DNA of 64,000 bases from Arthrinium phaeospermum (lineage: Eukaryota > Ascomycota > Sordariomycetes > Amphisphaeriales > Apiosporaceae). The stretch covers positions 1,364,001 to 1,428,000 of the forward strand of contig QYRS01000011.1 of assembly GCA_006503535.1 (NCBI GenBank), given 5' to 3'. The translations under genes and the position numbers were made by a program. A model generated the notes under the pieces. That model ran no database searches. It was not told where the DNA came from and saw only the letters and a program-made list of their open reading frames with translations. Positions 10,703 through 22,851 of this stretch are shown in pieces. Numbering within the stretch: position 1 is the stretch's first letter; every line of letters begins with the position of its first letter.

Positions 10703-11166
10703 CTACGGCCCCGGACGTGCCTCTTGCGCGTGCCTGCACTCCGGGCGATCCTTCTGGACCATGCTGCCGACCCGCCTCTCCCAGCACAGCAGGGAGAGCC
10801 TCCACTCCCCCCTGCCGACCTCGATATTGAAGTCGCTCGTATAACCGGGACCCCGAGCCACGCGCGAGTTGTCCGTCTCGTTGTCGGCGTCGCGGCCGGG
10901 GTTCTTCACAAGATCCCATTCCTCCTGGTCATCGACGACCTGGGCACCGCCCTCGCCGGCGGCGACCTGGTCTCGGCTTCTATCCGTAGCGGACGGCTCG
11001 TCGTGGTCTCGTGCTGGGGATGATGAGCACCAGCGGGGCCCGGTGAGCTTGGTGACTGTGGTGCATCCAATGTCAGTTGTTGACGCGGATTCCGAAATAG
11101 GGTATAATAGTGGCGGGCAAACTTACCCACGGGGAGTCGGCCTGATGTCCCACCCCTTTGTGACAT
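10703..11166 (-). CDS. Unrecognised 130-aa protein
   Basis: An ATG at 11166 starts a 40-nt exon (MSQRGGTSGRLPV). It ends at a GTAAGT donor (11126) and joins an acceptor CCACAG (11058-11056) after a 71-nt intron containing a CTGAC branch-like site. The second exon runs to a TAG at 10703-10705. The junction is in phase. The middle is acidic and disordered (repeated D, E, R, A). The C-terminal 60 residues look folded, with an alternating hydrophobic segment, CW and a final basic stretch. There is no signal peptide or membrane helix. I do not know the family. The opposite strand also has a long frame here, but without splice or start support. Confidence 0.5.
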
Positions 11167-11987
11167 CTTCTTGCTTTACCCTTTTTGAGCTTCTTCAAGG
11201 TTACCGCGTTATGCAAAAGGGGCAAGTAAGATGATTGCTTCTTTTTTCTTGTATGTCAGATGGTCGTAACATCAGCCTGTAAACCGTAAGTATAAGGGTC
11301 GGTAGGGGGTGGGAGCTGTCAATGCGGTTGGTCGTCAAAGGATTCAATCCTCTGCTGATCGCTGCGGCGTGGCCCCGCATATTTCATGCATGCATAGCCA
11401 TCATGTGGCGACTTGCTCAAAAATGCCGTAAGCCATTTGGTTACTTTCGATTGGTTCAAGTCCCTACACAAGTACATGCTAGCCGAGAGAAGGATTCGTA
11501 CAGCTATGTAGTCATCAGGCCACATCAGTACATACTGGCAAATTGATCCAGGGTCGGTTTTTTGTGTTTGCCCCTTTGTATGTATGCTGTAGTCAGCCGG
11601 TATTGGTTCTGAATTCTTGTTTCTCCTTCTTAGAGCTCACAATAAGTATAATACACTGTTAATTATCTTTTCTTGTACGCCACAAGTAGCATGGTCGATG
11701 TCAGTTTCAAAAAAAGGGTTGTGTAAATTAGATACTACGAATAGAAGTCATTATATGGAGTGAGATCGTAGTAGGTAAGGGAGGCGACCACGAAGGTCCT
11801 CCAATATCAGCAAGCTGCTGGTATTTGCCCAACCTAGTATTTCCACGCATTTTTAGCTGGTAACACAGTACATGTCTTTGTAGATGGTTGTCCGCGCCAT
11901 AGAATGCGAGGCCTCCTTCCTGCACCTTCTCTCTGCCAATGGGGCCAACGCAGTGAGGGCGCAGGACTGAAATACTGGCCGGTTGCT
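11167..11987. other. Intergenic, 0.8 kb
   Basis: AT-richer sequence between two minus-strand genes. Nothing recognisable as coding or structural RNA. Confidence 0.5.
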
Positions 11988-14798
11988 CTAACCGATGTGG
12001 TCAGGCTGCGAGCCATCGTACGGGTTCTTGCGAATGGCAATCGTAGCGCTCCAGTTCTCGTCAGGCTTGGGGTTGAGTTGGGACTAGGGGTGATTTTCGT
12101 TAGTCGATGTATTTTGGTGTCAAGGGAAGAGGGAACTGAAAACAGGAAAAATAACTTACAGAGTCCACGGCGCAGTTAGCCGGGGTGGCTCCGTACCTGG
12201 TAATGGCAGTGGTGCCGTTGTTGGACCTGAGCTGGACCATCTGCTTTGTCGCGCGATGGGGGGAGCCGGGAAGGTAGTTGAACGGCTCGATGAGCATGGC
12301 CGTATGGGCCGTAGAAAAAACAGTGTTAGGTAAATCCCCAGTATGCGGGATGTGATGCATGCCCAGGTTGAACCAGAGGACGCTGTCGGTGGTGTTCACG
12401 ATGTGTCAGCAAGTAGTTCGTGGTAGAGAAAAGGGGTTGGAAAGGGGGCAAAGGGGGCGCTAGAGCCAAGAGCTGGCTAAGCTGCAGAAGTACTTACAGG
12501 TCTTCCTGCTCTAAACTCTCATTATTTTGGAACTTGCTGAAATCGACAAGCGGATCTTCCACGTCCAATAGGTTGTACGGGCTCGATCCGCGGACCTCGG
12601 TGTCCTTGAACTTGGTGGCGTACAAGTGGTGGTTGGCCACGTTGAGCGCGTTGCCTGCAACTGAAGAATCCTTGACGGTGAGGTGGATGACACCAGCAGC
12701 TGCCGATGAAGTGTTAGGACGACTTCGCGACAGGCAGTCAGAAGCTAGTCTGCATTGCATTCGCTACTTACCGGGATGGATGCGATAGCCTGGGGCCTCT
12801 TGGAAATCGTTCAATTTCTCGCGATTGACAACGGCGTAGATGCTGGGCGAGTTGGTCTCGAAGTTGATCTTGGCGTCATCTTCGTTGGTGATGAACGACT
12901 TCTTAGCCTTCATAGTGTTGCGGGGCTTGTTATCGTTCCAGTGATAGCTAAAGAGACTCGTTAGCGCCGAACCCAAGGGTTCTTAGGAGGTCTGTTGGTA
13001 CTTACGTCTCAGTAGTCGGCACGAACTCGACCTTCTGCAGGGAGTTCTTCTCGCCCATGATGTCGAAGTCGGCCTTGAAGGTGATGACGTGGTCGTGCAT
13101 GGAGCCCGAGAGGCTGTCGTGGATCTTGAAGCCGTACTCCTCGTTGTTGGCGTAGAAGGCACTCTGGATGAAGCCGGAGGCCCGGACGTGGATGGTGACG
13201 GAGCCGTCCAACCCGAAGTCGTACGAGGTCATGTAGTCGTAGTTGCCGGCCGTCGTGACAGTGCGGAGCGTGAACACGACGTTCTTGGCGATGCTGGTGT
13301 AGCCAGTGCCCGAGTGTCTCTGGATGGGGTAGCCGGGGTCGGACTCGAACAAGCAGATGCCGTTGGGTCGGACCTTGCGGGTGGTGCCGTCAACATAGGT
13401 GGTGTTGAGGTAGGTCGAGTAGGCAGGGCAGTCGTAGCCGTTGACGAGGGACACCATCTGGCCACCGAAGCCGCCGAAGTAGGTGTCGAGGAACACGGCG
13501 CCGGACTGGATCGGGTCCTGGCCGGCATAGTGCGCCATGGCCTCCTCCATTCCCAGCTCGTAGAGGACCCTTTGGCCCTTGAAGCGTATGTCGAAGAGCC
13601 TGACGCCCAGGTCGCGGCTATCGGAGACGAAGAAGGTGAAGTCCATCCACGAGACGAAGTTGTTTTCTGTGTCGACCGAGAAGCGCTTGGAGCCGGGCTG
13701 GACGAGGGTGGGTGGCTGCAGGTCGTCGAAAGGCAAGTCATCGCCGTTCCTCTCGAGCTGAGCCCAGGGCCCGTCGACACCGCCGCCCAAAGATTTGAAA
13801 CCAGGAGCCGTGACCGCCTTGCGGAACTCGTCAAGGTTGTTGTAGAGGATGTCGTTGTACAGCCAGCCATTGACGACCCACTTGGATGTGTCACGACCAG
13901 TGATGTTGGCCCGGATGTAGAGACCCAGCGGCAGTAGCGTGCCGGTGTCGTAAAGCTTCTTCGGCTTGCCCTCGACACCGTACCACGTGGTCACTTGGCC
14001 ATTCTCAACCTGCACGGGCGAAGAAGAGACGAGCTGGACACCATCGGGAGCCTAGCGTGAAGGAAGTAGGTCAGCAGAGGCGCAATACTGTGAACAGCCA
14101 TGCAAGTTTGCAGAGGGTTACGTACCACGTCCCAAAGAATCTTGAGGACATCAGCAGCTTCGGTCAGGAAAGTCTTGGACAGATCACCGTCGGTAGCAAA
14201 GTCGGCATCGTGAACACGGATTTTGCTGCCCTTCTGTCTGTTGGAGAAGAAGCTGAGGGGGTGTGCGGCAGTTGAGTTGGAGAGCGGCAGAGGCCCCACG
14301 ACAAATTCTTCCATGTACGGCTCCTCGGTGGCGCCGAACAGGAGGTTGGCACGGGCATAGACCGGAGGAGCGGGTCCAGTGCCCGCCGTAAACGGAAGGA
14401 CGCTGGTCTTGTTGGGTTGCAGCAAGTCGATGGCAAGCAACCGGTTGTCCCAGCTTGAAAAGTGGTTAGTTTAAGCGAGTTGCGGCCGTGCGTCATGCTA
14501 TGCATGCCGAAAGGGGTGAGGGGGACACTTACTTTCCACCATCCTCTGTCAGGTTCAAGTCCTTGTCTTTGAACAGGAAGGTGATGGCATCAGACAGCTC
14601 ACGGTTAGTAAGACCCGCCCAGACGTTCTTGTGGGGGGCCTGTATAGTGGGCTGTGTGATGGCACAGGTGCCATTGTCAGCACGGCGCTGGAGCGGCAGG
14701 CGCAACTCGGACACAGGCTGAAACGGAGCGTGTGGCCCGGGCAGGCCAGAGACCAGAGAGCCGAGAAGCGGCAGAGAAGCGAGGAAGAAGCGTCCCAT
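11988..14798 (-). CDS. Secreted copper amine oxidase (topaquinone enzyme)
   Basis: Seven exons in transcription order (14798-14533, 14453-14126, 14051-13006, 12947-12772, 12699-12498, 12382-12160, 12083-11988) splice in phase to about 778 aa. The N-terminus is a signal peptide (MGRFFLASLPLLGSLVSG). An N-terminal region like the one called DUF1965 in fungal copper amine oxidases precedes the catalytic domain. Visible catalytic features are Asp about 387 (FLDTYFGG, the base), Tyr about 469 in the N-Y-D-Y topaquinone motif, the copper ligands in HDH (about 517/519) and a third His in GMHHIPHTGDLP (about 683). The enzyme would oxidatively deaminate primary amines to aldehyde, NH3 and H2O2 outside the cell. 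Size and signal peptide fit secreted, lysyl-oxidase-like fungal enzymes better than the shorter peroxisomal ones. The substrate cannot be read from sequence. Confidence 0.93.
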
Positions 14799-17502
14799 CT
14801 TTCAGATTGGCTTGAAATGAACTGCAGCGGCTTGAAGAGGGTGCCAGTGAGGGATGAGTCCTTCCAAACCACAACAATTCCGAGCCATGTCGAGCTTTTG
14901 TATCCCTTTCGATCTCGGTGGCCGGACTCCAGAATTGCGAAGCTCCCGTCTAGACGCCATCACGGCCGTCGAATCTGCAGTCCTGATATGCAGCGGTGAT
15001 CATGGCCTGCGATGCAGGCGTTGGGGTGTTCGCCTGTTCGACTTACAAGTGAACGGCAAGAATGCGCCCAGGAAGGCGCTATCTACAGGGATGGACCAGG
15101 CTACGCCAGAAATGGCCCGTTTCCATTCTTGGCAGCCTTCGTCCCGAGTCAAGGCTGCTTGCAAAGTGGGTATCAATGCTTGTGCAAACAAGGCCACTTA
15201 GGTAAGATCGCGTTCAAAATTCCTCACGGGTACTGGGAGTCGTCCCTGGTAAGAACAAGGCCTACTACGCTACTAATACGATGTCATGTGGACACCTCAG
15301 CTCAGGAGGAAAAGAGCGCATCCTCACCACTGGAGTGCTATCACCTCCAAGGCAGGATTCTGGAACGCATCGACGCATACACGTCTTTGGATGAATGATT
15401 ACATAGTAGGTCTCACATCGACCCTCTATCTACATAGGTAGTAAGTAGAGTGCTCGTTCGGAAAGCGCCTATCTACCATGCTTAAAATATGGAATATAGG
15501 AGAAAATACAGTTCATACTATGGAACGGGGCGCCGAACAGATAAGATTGTGTCCTACTTAAGCTATATGCCGACGACCTACAGTAGCTTATAAGATGGGA
15601 TGATAAGCTTGCAGGAACGCTAGTAAGCTACTTGCAGGGGTGATGAAACTATAGCACACATGTTGAGGTCGTACCAGATGCACGATGTAGCGATCCGTGC
15701 ATTCCGTACAGAGTACCACTCGAAGACACAGCAGTGCCGATCCTCATTCGTTCCGCAAAGCGCTGATGAACGTCCAATCCCTTTTTGTCAATTATTTGGA
15801 TTCAGGAGTCTTTGCAGCACCAATCCAGAGTACTCAACGTTCACAATGGTCCCGCATGAGTTCGTCCGGAAAAAGATCAGACTAGCAACGGCTGCTATAG
15901 ATAAGGTTGGCGGGTAGCGATATAGCCAAGATAAGACCGCTTTAGGCTATCTCGGGCCCCCCCTCTCCCCAAAAATACCAACGACCCCTGGCACTACCCC
16001 GGGGCAAACACGACTCATCCCGCTCTCCACTGCTCGTCTATCCCCCACGTTCAACGTTCGTCGTATGGTTGCATCGCTTGGAGAAATTTGCAATCCCCCC
16101 CACGTACGACGGCATCGTGCCTTGGACTTACCCGATCCCGGTTTGCTTGGACCTGCCATGGCCCCATGAGGGAAATACGTGGAAAGGAAACATGACGATT
16201 CTGGCCACCTAGGTTTGCGTAATCCTACTCTAGCGAAGGGGAATTAATGAGCAAATGGCCCGAACACAGAAAGCAGGCATTTGCAGGCATGGTTGATCGT
16301 CTCTCAACCATAGGATGTGCTCACCACTCCTGTAGAGCACCTACGGCCAACGACAATTTCTCGGCTTGAGAATTGAGAGGCATTTACAACTTCGGCCCTT
16401 ATCACACGACCGGTCTGCTCTCCACACCCAAGCTCCTCCACTGCACCCTTGCCCAAGTGGGGTGAAATGGTTCGCGAGCCCTGGTCTCGGCCGGCCGATT
16501 CGAACGGGAAGTTGTCGTACGTCGCCCGCAAAATCATGGGAGGAAGGTGAGCTGTCATATTCAGAGAGGGATGTTGTTAGGTAATACCCTCGAGAACATT
16601 CCGGCCTGAATATCTTTTCCCTTGCTATGTCCAAATTAACAATTAACGGTGCAATAATCCCTCGTTGCGCGCCGCTCGTCCTGCAACCTTGCGGAATAAT
16701 GGAGTTCGCTAGGTCGCCTCGTCGCTGACGGCATGTCACGCGGTGGGATAGTTGAGGTTGGTGGAGTTATAGGGCATACACCACCAATTGTATCTTCTTG
16801 TCACATCTCCCCGCCTACGGTTTATTCACCATATACGGCATGGCCTGCTGCAATATAGACCCTAATTACAAGAAACCTTACCGGCAACTGCCACTCCTCT
16901 TGGGTCTGAGCGCGGACAAGCCCGCCCCCTGCTACCGGGGCTTCCATCACCCCAGCACCAGAAGTGCCAAAGCACTGGCGGCGGGGACAGGCCAACGAGC
17001 GTCATATATGGAGTCCTGGTAGGTTGCGGCATATGCTGTCATTATCTGTTGCTGACTTTGGCCCAATACTGAGAGTCGTCCACATAGTAAGTTCACGCAA
17101 TACGCCCGTTTCATGTAATAGCTGGTAGTAATTACAGGCCAGCAGATGGCTGAAACGCGGCTCTACAATCGATCCAGAAATTCATTTTCAAAAAATCTGC
17201 ATCGTTTGCTGGACTACAAGACCAGGCTTTTCCCAGGGCCACGGTTCGGCTCTGCCAGTAACCTTATTGTATATTGTCTTCAGCTTCCTGTGAAGTTCTT
17301 CCTGGGCAATATATCGATGAGACCTAGCCTCCGTCGGCTCTCGTCAATCGATGATGCTTTTTTGCTCCGCGATGTTGCTTGTTTGCCACTCAATGGCCTA
17401 AACAGGTTCGCATTTGTGCGACTTTGTTGAAAGAAGCTAGAAGCATATTGAAGATGCGGCGATTGAAGCTTACTCATCATAGAAACCGCTCCAATCGGAC
17501 TC
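14799..17502. other. Gene-free stretch, 2.7 kb
   Basis: The promoter of the amine oxidase lies at the left end. No supported gene elsewhere: the open frames are short, overlap on both strands and lack splice context. Around 15940-16160 a C-rich tract occurs, and AT-rich segments alternate with it. Confidence 0.5.
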
Positions 17503-18620
17503 CTACTCATCAGGATGGTGAATGGCATCAGTGACAGAGTCAAGCTCGAGGAAACCTTCCTCGTCGGAACTAGATGGTGATTCGGATCCCTCCTTACCAT
17601 CAACTGCAGCCGAGCCGGCGGTATCTTCTGCAGTAGAATGGTCATCAGAGGAGGAGGAGGTGCCATCGTCCTCGTCAGAGGAAAAGGTGCCGCCATCCTC
17701 GTCGGGAGACGTGCTCTCCTTGGCCTCTTCAGAAGAAGATGTGCTCATATCCTCTTCGTTAGAAGATGAACTAGGATGGCTCTCGTTGTCCTCGGCAGAC
17801 GAGAGGACTTGGGCCACCGAGGGACCGGTGGTGGGTTCACCGTACTCGTCACAGGATGAATGGTCCTGCTCTTCACCCTTCTCGTTGTCATGAGAAGGAG
17901 GCGAAACAGGCGAATCTCCAAGTGGGCTGCCATTGGTAGGCCACTGATTGGCTACGGAAATCTCCCCATATCCGTCGTGGAGAGGCTCGACGCGACCCAA
18001 AGACTCGATCGTCATGAGGGCGTGAAAGGCGGCCCGAAGTTCCTCTCGCTACTTCTGTAGATCTAGTCAGTATCATCTTCATATTACATCCGGTAGGGCT
18101 CCTTACCGATGCCTTTCCATCGTCCTCTTCAGAGCAGCGGTCAGCTTCGGCCACGAGATGGCGAGCGACACGTCGGGCTGTGGCCGGGGCGAGGGGAGGG
18201 CAGCTGATCTCAGTTAATAATCTAGGCTTCGAGAAAGTTGACAAGAAAACGTACGGCTGGTTGTTTTGAGCACGGTCGAAACACTTGCCCAACGTGCCGC
18301 GAGACTGGTTTCAGTTCCACTGATTGTCCTCGTCCTTGCCAACAATGACCAGGCAACTCAAATGATCTTGTCAATTTCTTGGGGATTCGAGACCTTCTAT
18401 CTCTTCTTTCTTGGCCCGTCGGCGAGTTCAGAATGGAGTCCTGTCCAGGAACCTTTGGCATACTAACTGCAGCGTTGTTGCAGTAGCGATTGTCGAACTG
18501 CACCATGATCGCACGGATATCGTTAGAGACATCCTGCTTTTAGAACTTTGATCTCATATCATAGTTCTTCGAATCTCACCTCTCGGGACGGCCGTCTTCA
18601 TGATTTTCGGTGTCAGCCAT
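17503..18620 (-). CDS. Hypothetical protein with a long Ser/Asp/Glu-rich C-terminal tail
   Basis: Exons 18533-18468, 18304-18255, 18203-18107 and 18048-17503 join in phase with GT-AG introns (163, 51 and 58 nt). This gives an alpha-helical N-terminal part (SNDIRAIMVQFDNRYCNN; REELRAAFHALM) and then about 150 residues of low-complexity S/D/E. The acidic tail (SSSEE, SSDEDD, SSSSDD) has many casein-kinase-2-like sites. Such tails occur in nuclear and chromatin-associated proteins, but I assign no function. The first exon is uncertain. An ATG at 18620 (MADTENHEDG) with a GTGAGA donor at 18579 is attractive, but its phase does not fit the next exon by a simple GT-AG join. Confidence 0.55.
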
Positions 18621-19598
18621 AGAGTTTTGACTGGCTTGGACTGTGAGGGTTTTGTGACTTGAGCCTCAGGAAATGGCTCCACTGGACCAGGAGGCTGCAC
18701 AGCGGCGGCTCAAATGGGAAGTATCGGAGCCGAAGCATTTTTGCTTGTAGAAGCCTGGCCTGGAAGCCTGGCGGGGAGGAAGGGAAGCCTTATTCACCAA
18801 AGCATGGTACTGAAAGCAGTTAGAATATTATTTTAATTGCAATCATATCCATTTAGCCGTGGGCGAGCACTTACCTGTTTCCCGAAAAGCGGATCTCGCC
18901 GACCTTCAGCTTCCCGTTATCGATCGAAGCATTGCGGAGGATGTTCATGGCACTCCCCATCATTGGCTTATGCTGGAAGAACAAGAGCATCTACTCGTGG
19001 CTCTCTTGACAAACTCCATGCCTAAGACGCTCGAGTCGCACTCGGCTTCCCTGGGGCACTATAACACTACATCCGCACCATGAGCCTTTGCCCTTCAGTC
19101 ACCACGATCCGCTGTGAATCGACACAACGCTGTGCTTTGGGCATATCCCTTTTTTTACAGTACAGCCTCCGGTGTTAGGTGCCTTATAAATAGCACAGGG
19201 GTCTAGTTGATACAAAGTGCTGAGTACAAGCTCTTCTTCGCCTACATTTCTTACATAGGCACCTCTTCAGGCGCGAAGACTTGGGTCTCCGAGCGCGTAA
19301 CACACCAAGCTCATATACCCCGACATCCCACTGTATCTGTACCACAGAAACAAGACGGCGCAGATCATACCACAACTTGGGTCAAGGGATGTCATTATCG
19401 TCACAAACCCAGGCGAATTAGGTCAGCATTTCTCAGCAACTACTAGATGCGAAATAGCTAGGATTAAAAATCCATTGCTAGATTCAACCACAGGTTCCGC
19501 AAGCCCAAGGGTCTCCATCTACAGAGGGAGCCACCCAATTCATTGCTCGATGGCAGGCTTGGGTCTGAGAATGATAGCGATAAACCACGGCCCCGTCT
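18621..19598. other. Intergenic, about 1 kb
   Basis: Nothing supported. Short frames at 18837-19083 lack splice or family support. Confidence 0.5.
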
Positions 19599-19850
19599 CT
19601 ACCACTTGTAGTTCCCATCGCCGCCGTGGTCAGGTCGGTCGAGCATCTCTTGCTGGTATCTTTCGAAACAAGGGGTGCAAAGACCCCGAGCGTTGGTGTA
19701 AGGATCTCCGCGATGGGCCTCGATACCCCGGTCGCAGTAGCCATCAGCGCCGCGGCGTCTGGCCTGGTCGCAACGTTGGACCGTCTCTCTCGGGTATAGG
19801 TAAGCATTGCAATCAGAGCAATACACCTTCTCCAACACTTCCTGGCACAT
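19599..19850 (-). CDS. Small Cys-rich, probably zinc-binding protein (83 aa)
   Basis: A single-exon frame with an ATG at 19850. Cysteines are arranged as YCSDC near residues 10-13, C27, C39 and CTPC near 58-61, suggesting a compact metal-binding fold. The start is in an AAAAATG context. There is no signal peptide, so a cytosolic or nuclear place is likely. It resembles the many short fungal proteins that begin MC...C..C and have no known function. I cannot name a family. Confidence 0.55.
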   Translation of the reverse strand: MCQEVLEKVYCSDCNAYLYPRETVQRCDQARRRGADGYCDRGIEAHRGDPYTNARGLCTPCFERYQQEMLDRPDHGGDGNYKW

Positions 19851-22010
19851 TTTTGCGGTTCCGTTGGTTCTTGTGCTCTTTTCGCGAGCGAGAAATGATG
19901 AGCTGGATGTCGGCTAGCTAACTAGGCAACGGTAGAGGAGTAATGTCTTGAGCTTACTAGGTATTAGCGAAAACGAACTTGTTGGTAACTGAAGGCTTAG
20001 CAGCTAGTGATGTAGGCAACTGAAACTGTTTTTGACTGAAGGTGTTAATAACTTGAGGCGAGTTCTTGATAGCTGGCGTTGTTAATTGAAGGTTCTGGGT
20101 GGTATCTGAGTTGATACCGAGGAAAGGGAAATGAGGAAACAACAATGACTGAACTGACCATTTTATAGGGCAGAGATAGATTGAAGGCATCGAGTCACAT
20201 TGAATACATTGAGATATGTCAAGTGCAATAGCATCATAAGAGTTAGGGACGGGCTGACTCAATCAGTTTCACCCGCCTTCTGTTCGCCTCCTGTTCACCA
20301 GTAGTACTGCTTTACCAACTCAAATAGTGCTATAGCCTACAGACACAGGTTTCTCGCTCAGGGTAATTTCATACTACGTAACGTGCTTCTAATTCCAGAG
20401 CCTCTACGCCCACATGGAACACCACTCAGGACGGAAAACCACAAGTTGGGTTTGTCGGAATCGTAGCTAGGTAATAGGTGTATCCCAAGGTGAAAATGAA
20501 ACGCCTTGCTTCTCTTAGAATCTTATGCATGAGTGATAGAAATCTGAACACCATCGTTCCACTCTCACCCTTCCCTTATAACCTGTAAGCACACCTTCGG
20601 AGGCCTTACTTGCGCTTCCGTGACAATAAAGTCACGATACCGATACCCCTTAGTATGCGAGGAGGGTTGGCCGACCTCTCCTCGCTGGTACTTGGGGTTT
20701 CCGCTATCCCTATTCAGCTATCAGATTCCTGGGTCTTTCGCGTTCATTGTGAAGGCTCGAATCGGGAAAATATGAATTCCTGCTCTCTCGGCGTGATTAA
20801 TGCGTCCCGTCTCGTCCGCCATCCGCTTAACTGTGTAAATGATGCCCAGAAAAGTGGCTCTGAGGCTCGCGTGCAACATCTCACAAGGCATCGAGGTCGG
20901 GTTGCCAAGCAGGTTGATCTCGAAGCCCAATTTACGTAGAGGGCAGGGAATTCTTGACAATCATTCGCCCCGGATTCGCTCAGCCACCATGGTCGTCACA
21001 CCTGCTACGAGGCCCAAGGCCCAGGATAAAGCAATTGCTAGATCAAGCTGCGAGGCTCCAGGGCGCTGCGCCTGATCTCCTAGAAGAGGTCAGTCTCTTT
21101 GACGGTCATTCAACCAGGGCGGAACTGGTTGCCACCCTGAAGATCGTGGCCAAGACAACATAGCGAAAGAGGTGACTTGAAAAGTGAAGCCAAAAGTTTT
21201 TCAGTATTGTATTCTTTGCCTAGTTCGCTTTCGATCATGGAAGCAACGCAAATCTTGGATTGATAATTGCTGCTATTATTTAGGTAGTCAGAGACATCAA
21301 GTACTGAATCACGACTCCAGAAAAATGTCGACCGGTGTGTTTATAATCGAAAGTTCCCAATCGCTACAATATGATACAACCCATTAGGTAACATAAGAAA
21401 ACGTCAGTCATAAGAGGAACTTACCTAAGCACAAGTGCTGTAAAAGGTTGCGTGAACAATCCATGAAGTGTTTGTTTTCAGTGGGTGCCTAGGGATGTAA
21501 CGATGACCCTAAACCTCTAGCTGTAAATTTCTCAATCGCACTTGCCGCAATTGACAAAGCAGGTCTGTACACTGGGGGTGTAGCTTGATTCTAGTAATAA
21601 AGTACCTAGGTACCTAGGTAGTGTGTTCTTCCGTTTGTCCACCCCACGGATTATCTCATACAGATAAATACCTTGCCAAATGGCATTTGGCCTGTCCTGG
21701 CATGAATTACTGCTCCTGTCAGCCGCGTGTTCCACTGGTTGTTGTATTTTGAAATCTTTACCGTTATGCACAACAGCAACAGAGACGTCGACCTTGAAAA
21801 GACGGCCCTAATTGCATTGAGAATGAGGCCCCATGCATCCGACCAGGTGTTGACCCGAAGTCAGCACTCGAGATTTGCCATTATGTTGGTTCCAGCCATG
21901 CAGCAACGGGGGGCGCCGGTCGAGTACACTAGCATCTTCGCGACGGTTCCATTGTCGGGAAAGAGACCGAGATCAGCCACTATCACTTCTCTAGACAGGA
22001 GGGTGTCGTT
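19851..22010. other. Gene-poor stretch with possible gene relics
   Basis: No complete gene. A minus-strand frame at 20960-20721 and a plus-strand frame ending near 21163 (LLDQAARLQGAAPDLLEEV) have protein-like composition without start or splice support, so they may be decayed exons. A near-palindromic AGGTACCTAGGTAG occurs at about 21603-21620. Confidence 0.4.
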
Positions 22011-22620
22011 ATGAACTTCCGAATCGGGGCATTATTCGCTTGCCCGGAGCTGGACCCCGAGGATCCAGATATCGTCCCAGCTGATGTGGTGGTCTTACTT
22101 GAGGGCTTGCTATTAACGTATCTAGGATCATATAAAGAGGGACCTACGGGCTACAGCGAACAAGATCCTAAGATCTACTACAACTTTAATCGGTTCCTTC
22201 GACAAGGCCTCGATCTACCAGATCTCTCCGGCGGGTTGACCAAGGCTTGGTCCCCGCACCAAGGCTACAGGACGTTATATTTTACCAAATCCTGCAAAGA
22301 CTGGCAATGAGCCAAAGTATTTGGAACCCTGGGCTGAAAGCGATAATAGGGCGCGTATCTGCAAAAGATTCCGAACCAAAAGGCGCAACCCGGCCCTGGA
22401 TATTTACCTCGAGACCGGCGAATTGGACCCGAAATTCAGAATCTGTGAGGATTGCGGGGCTGATTGAGTTCTCCTCAACCGGAAGAACGGCAAAGAGACC
22501 CTGGATCTATACTACGCATCTAGCAAATGGCGACACGTACACGACGGCCAGAAACGAGCGGGCTCTCGTGTAACGGTGATGCAGCACAAGATTGTTAAAG
22601 CTGCAATAAAAGAACCCTAA
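22011..22620 (+). pseudogene. Decayed gene fragment of unknown family
   Basis: A first frame (22011-22310, starting MNFRIGALF, containing VVLLEGLLLTYLGSY) appears to shift near 22275 into another frame. That frame continues with a coherent basic and Cys-containing segment (RICKRFRTKRR, FRICEDCGAD). It is then cut by an in-frame TGA at about 22456 and resumes (VLLNRKNGKETLDLYYASS) to a TAA near 22620. Continuous protein-like character over a shift and a stop suggests a pseudogene rather than intron structure. I recall similar uncharacterised fungal proteins but cannot name one. Confidence 0.4.
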
Positions 22621-22851
22621 TCCCATAAAGGCATTGGACTGAGGGCTTTCCCCTCTATGGAGAAGGAGTCGTTTGCGTCCCTGATTCCGTTCGACCAGTC
22701 GGGTGGCTGCGCTGTTTGAGTTGCGAAGCGACTTGACCGTGGTCCGGATGGTACGAAGCCTTCTACGAACCCTGCCTTCGCCGACTACGAAGTGTATTAT
22801 TGGCATCTGGCTGATTGCCTAATAAAGGTCAAGGTACCCGAACCGTGAACT

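Noticed and set aside
13089..13937. Long plus-strand frame opposite the amine oxidase
   Set aside because: Mirror of the coding strand with V/E/G/D bias. No start context or family.
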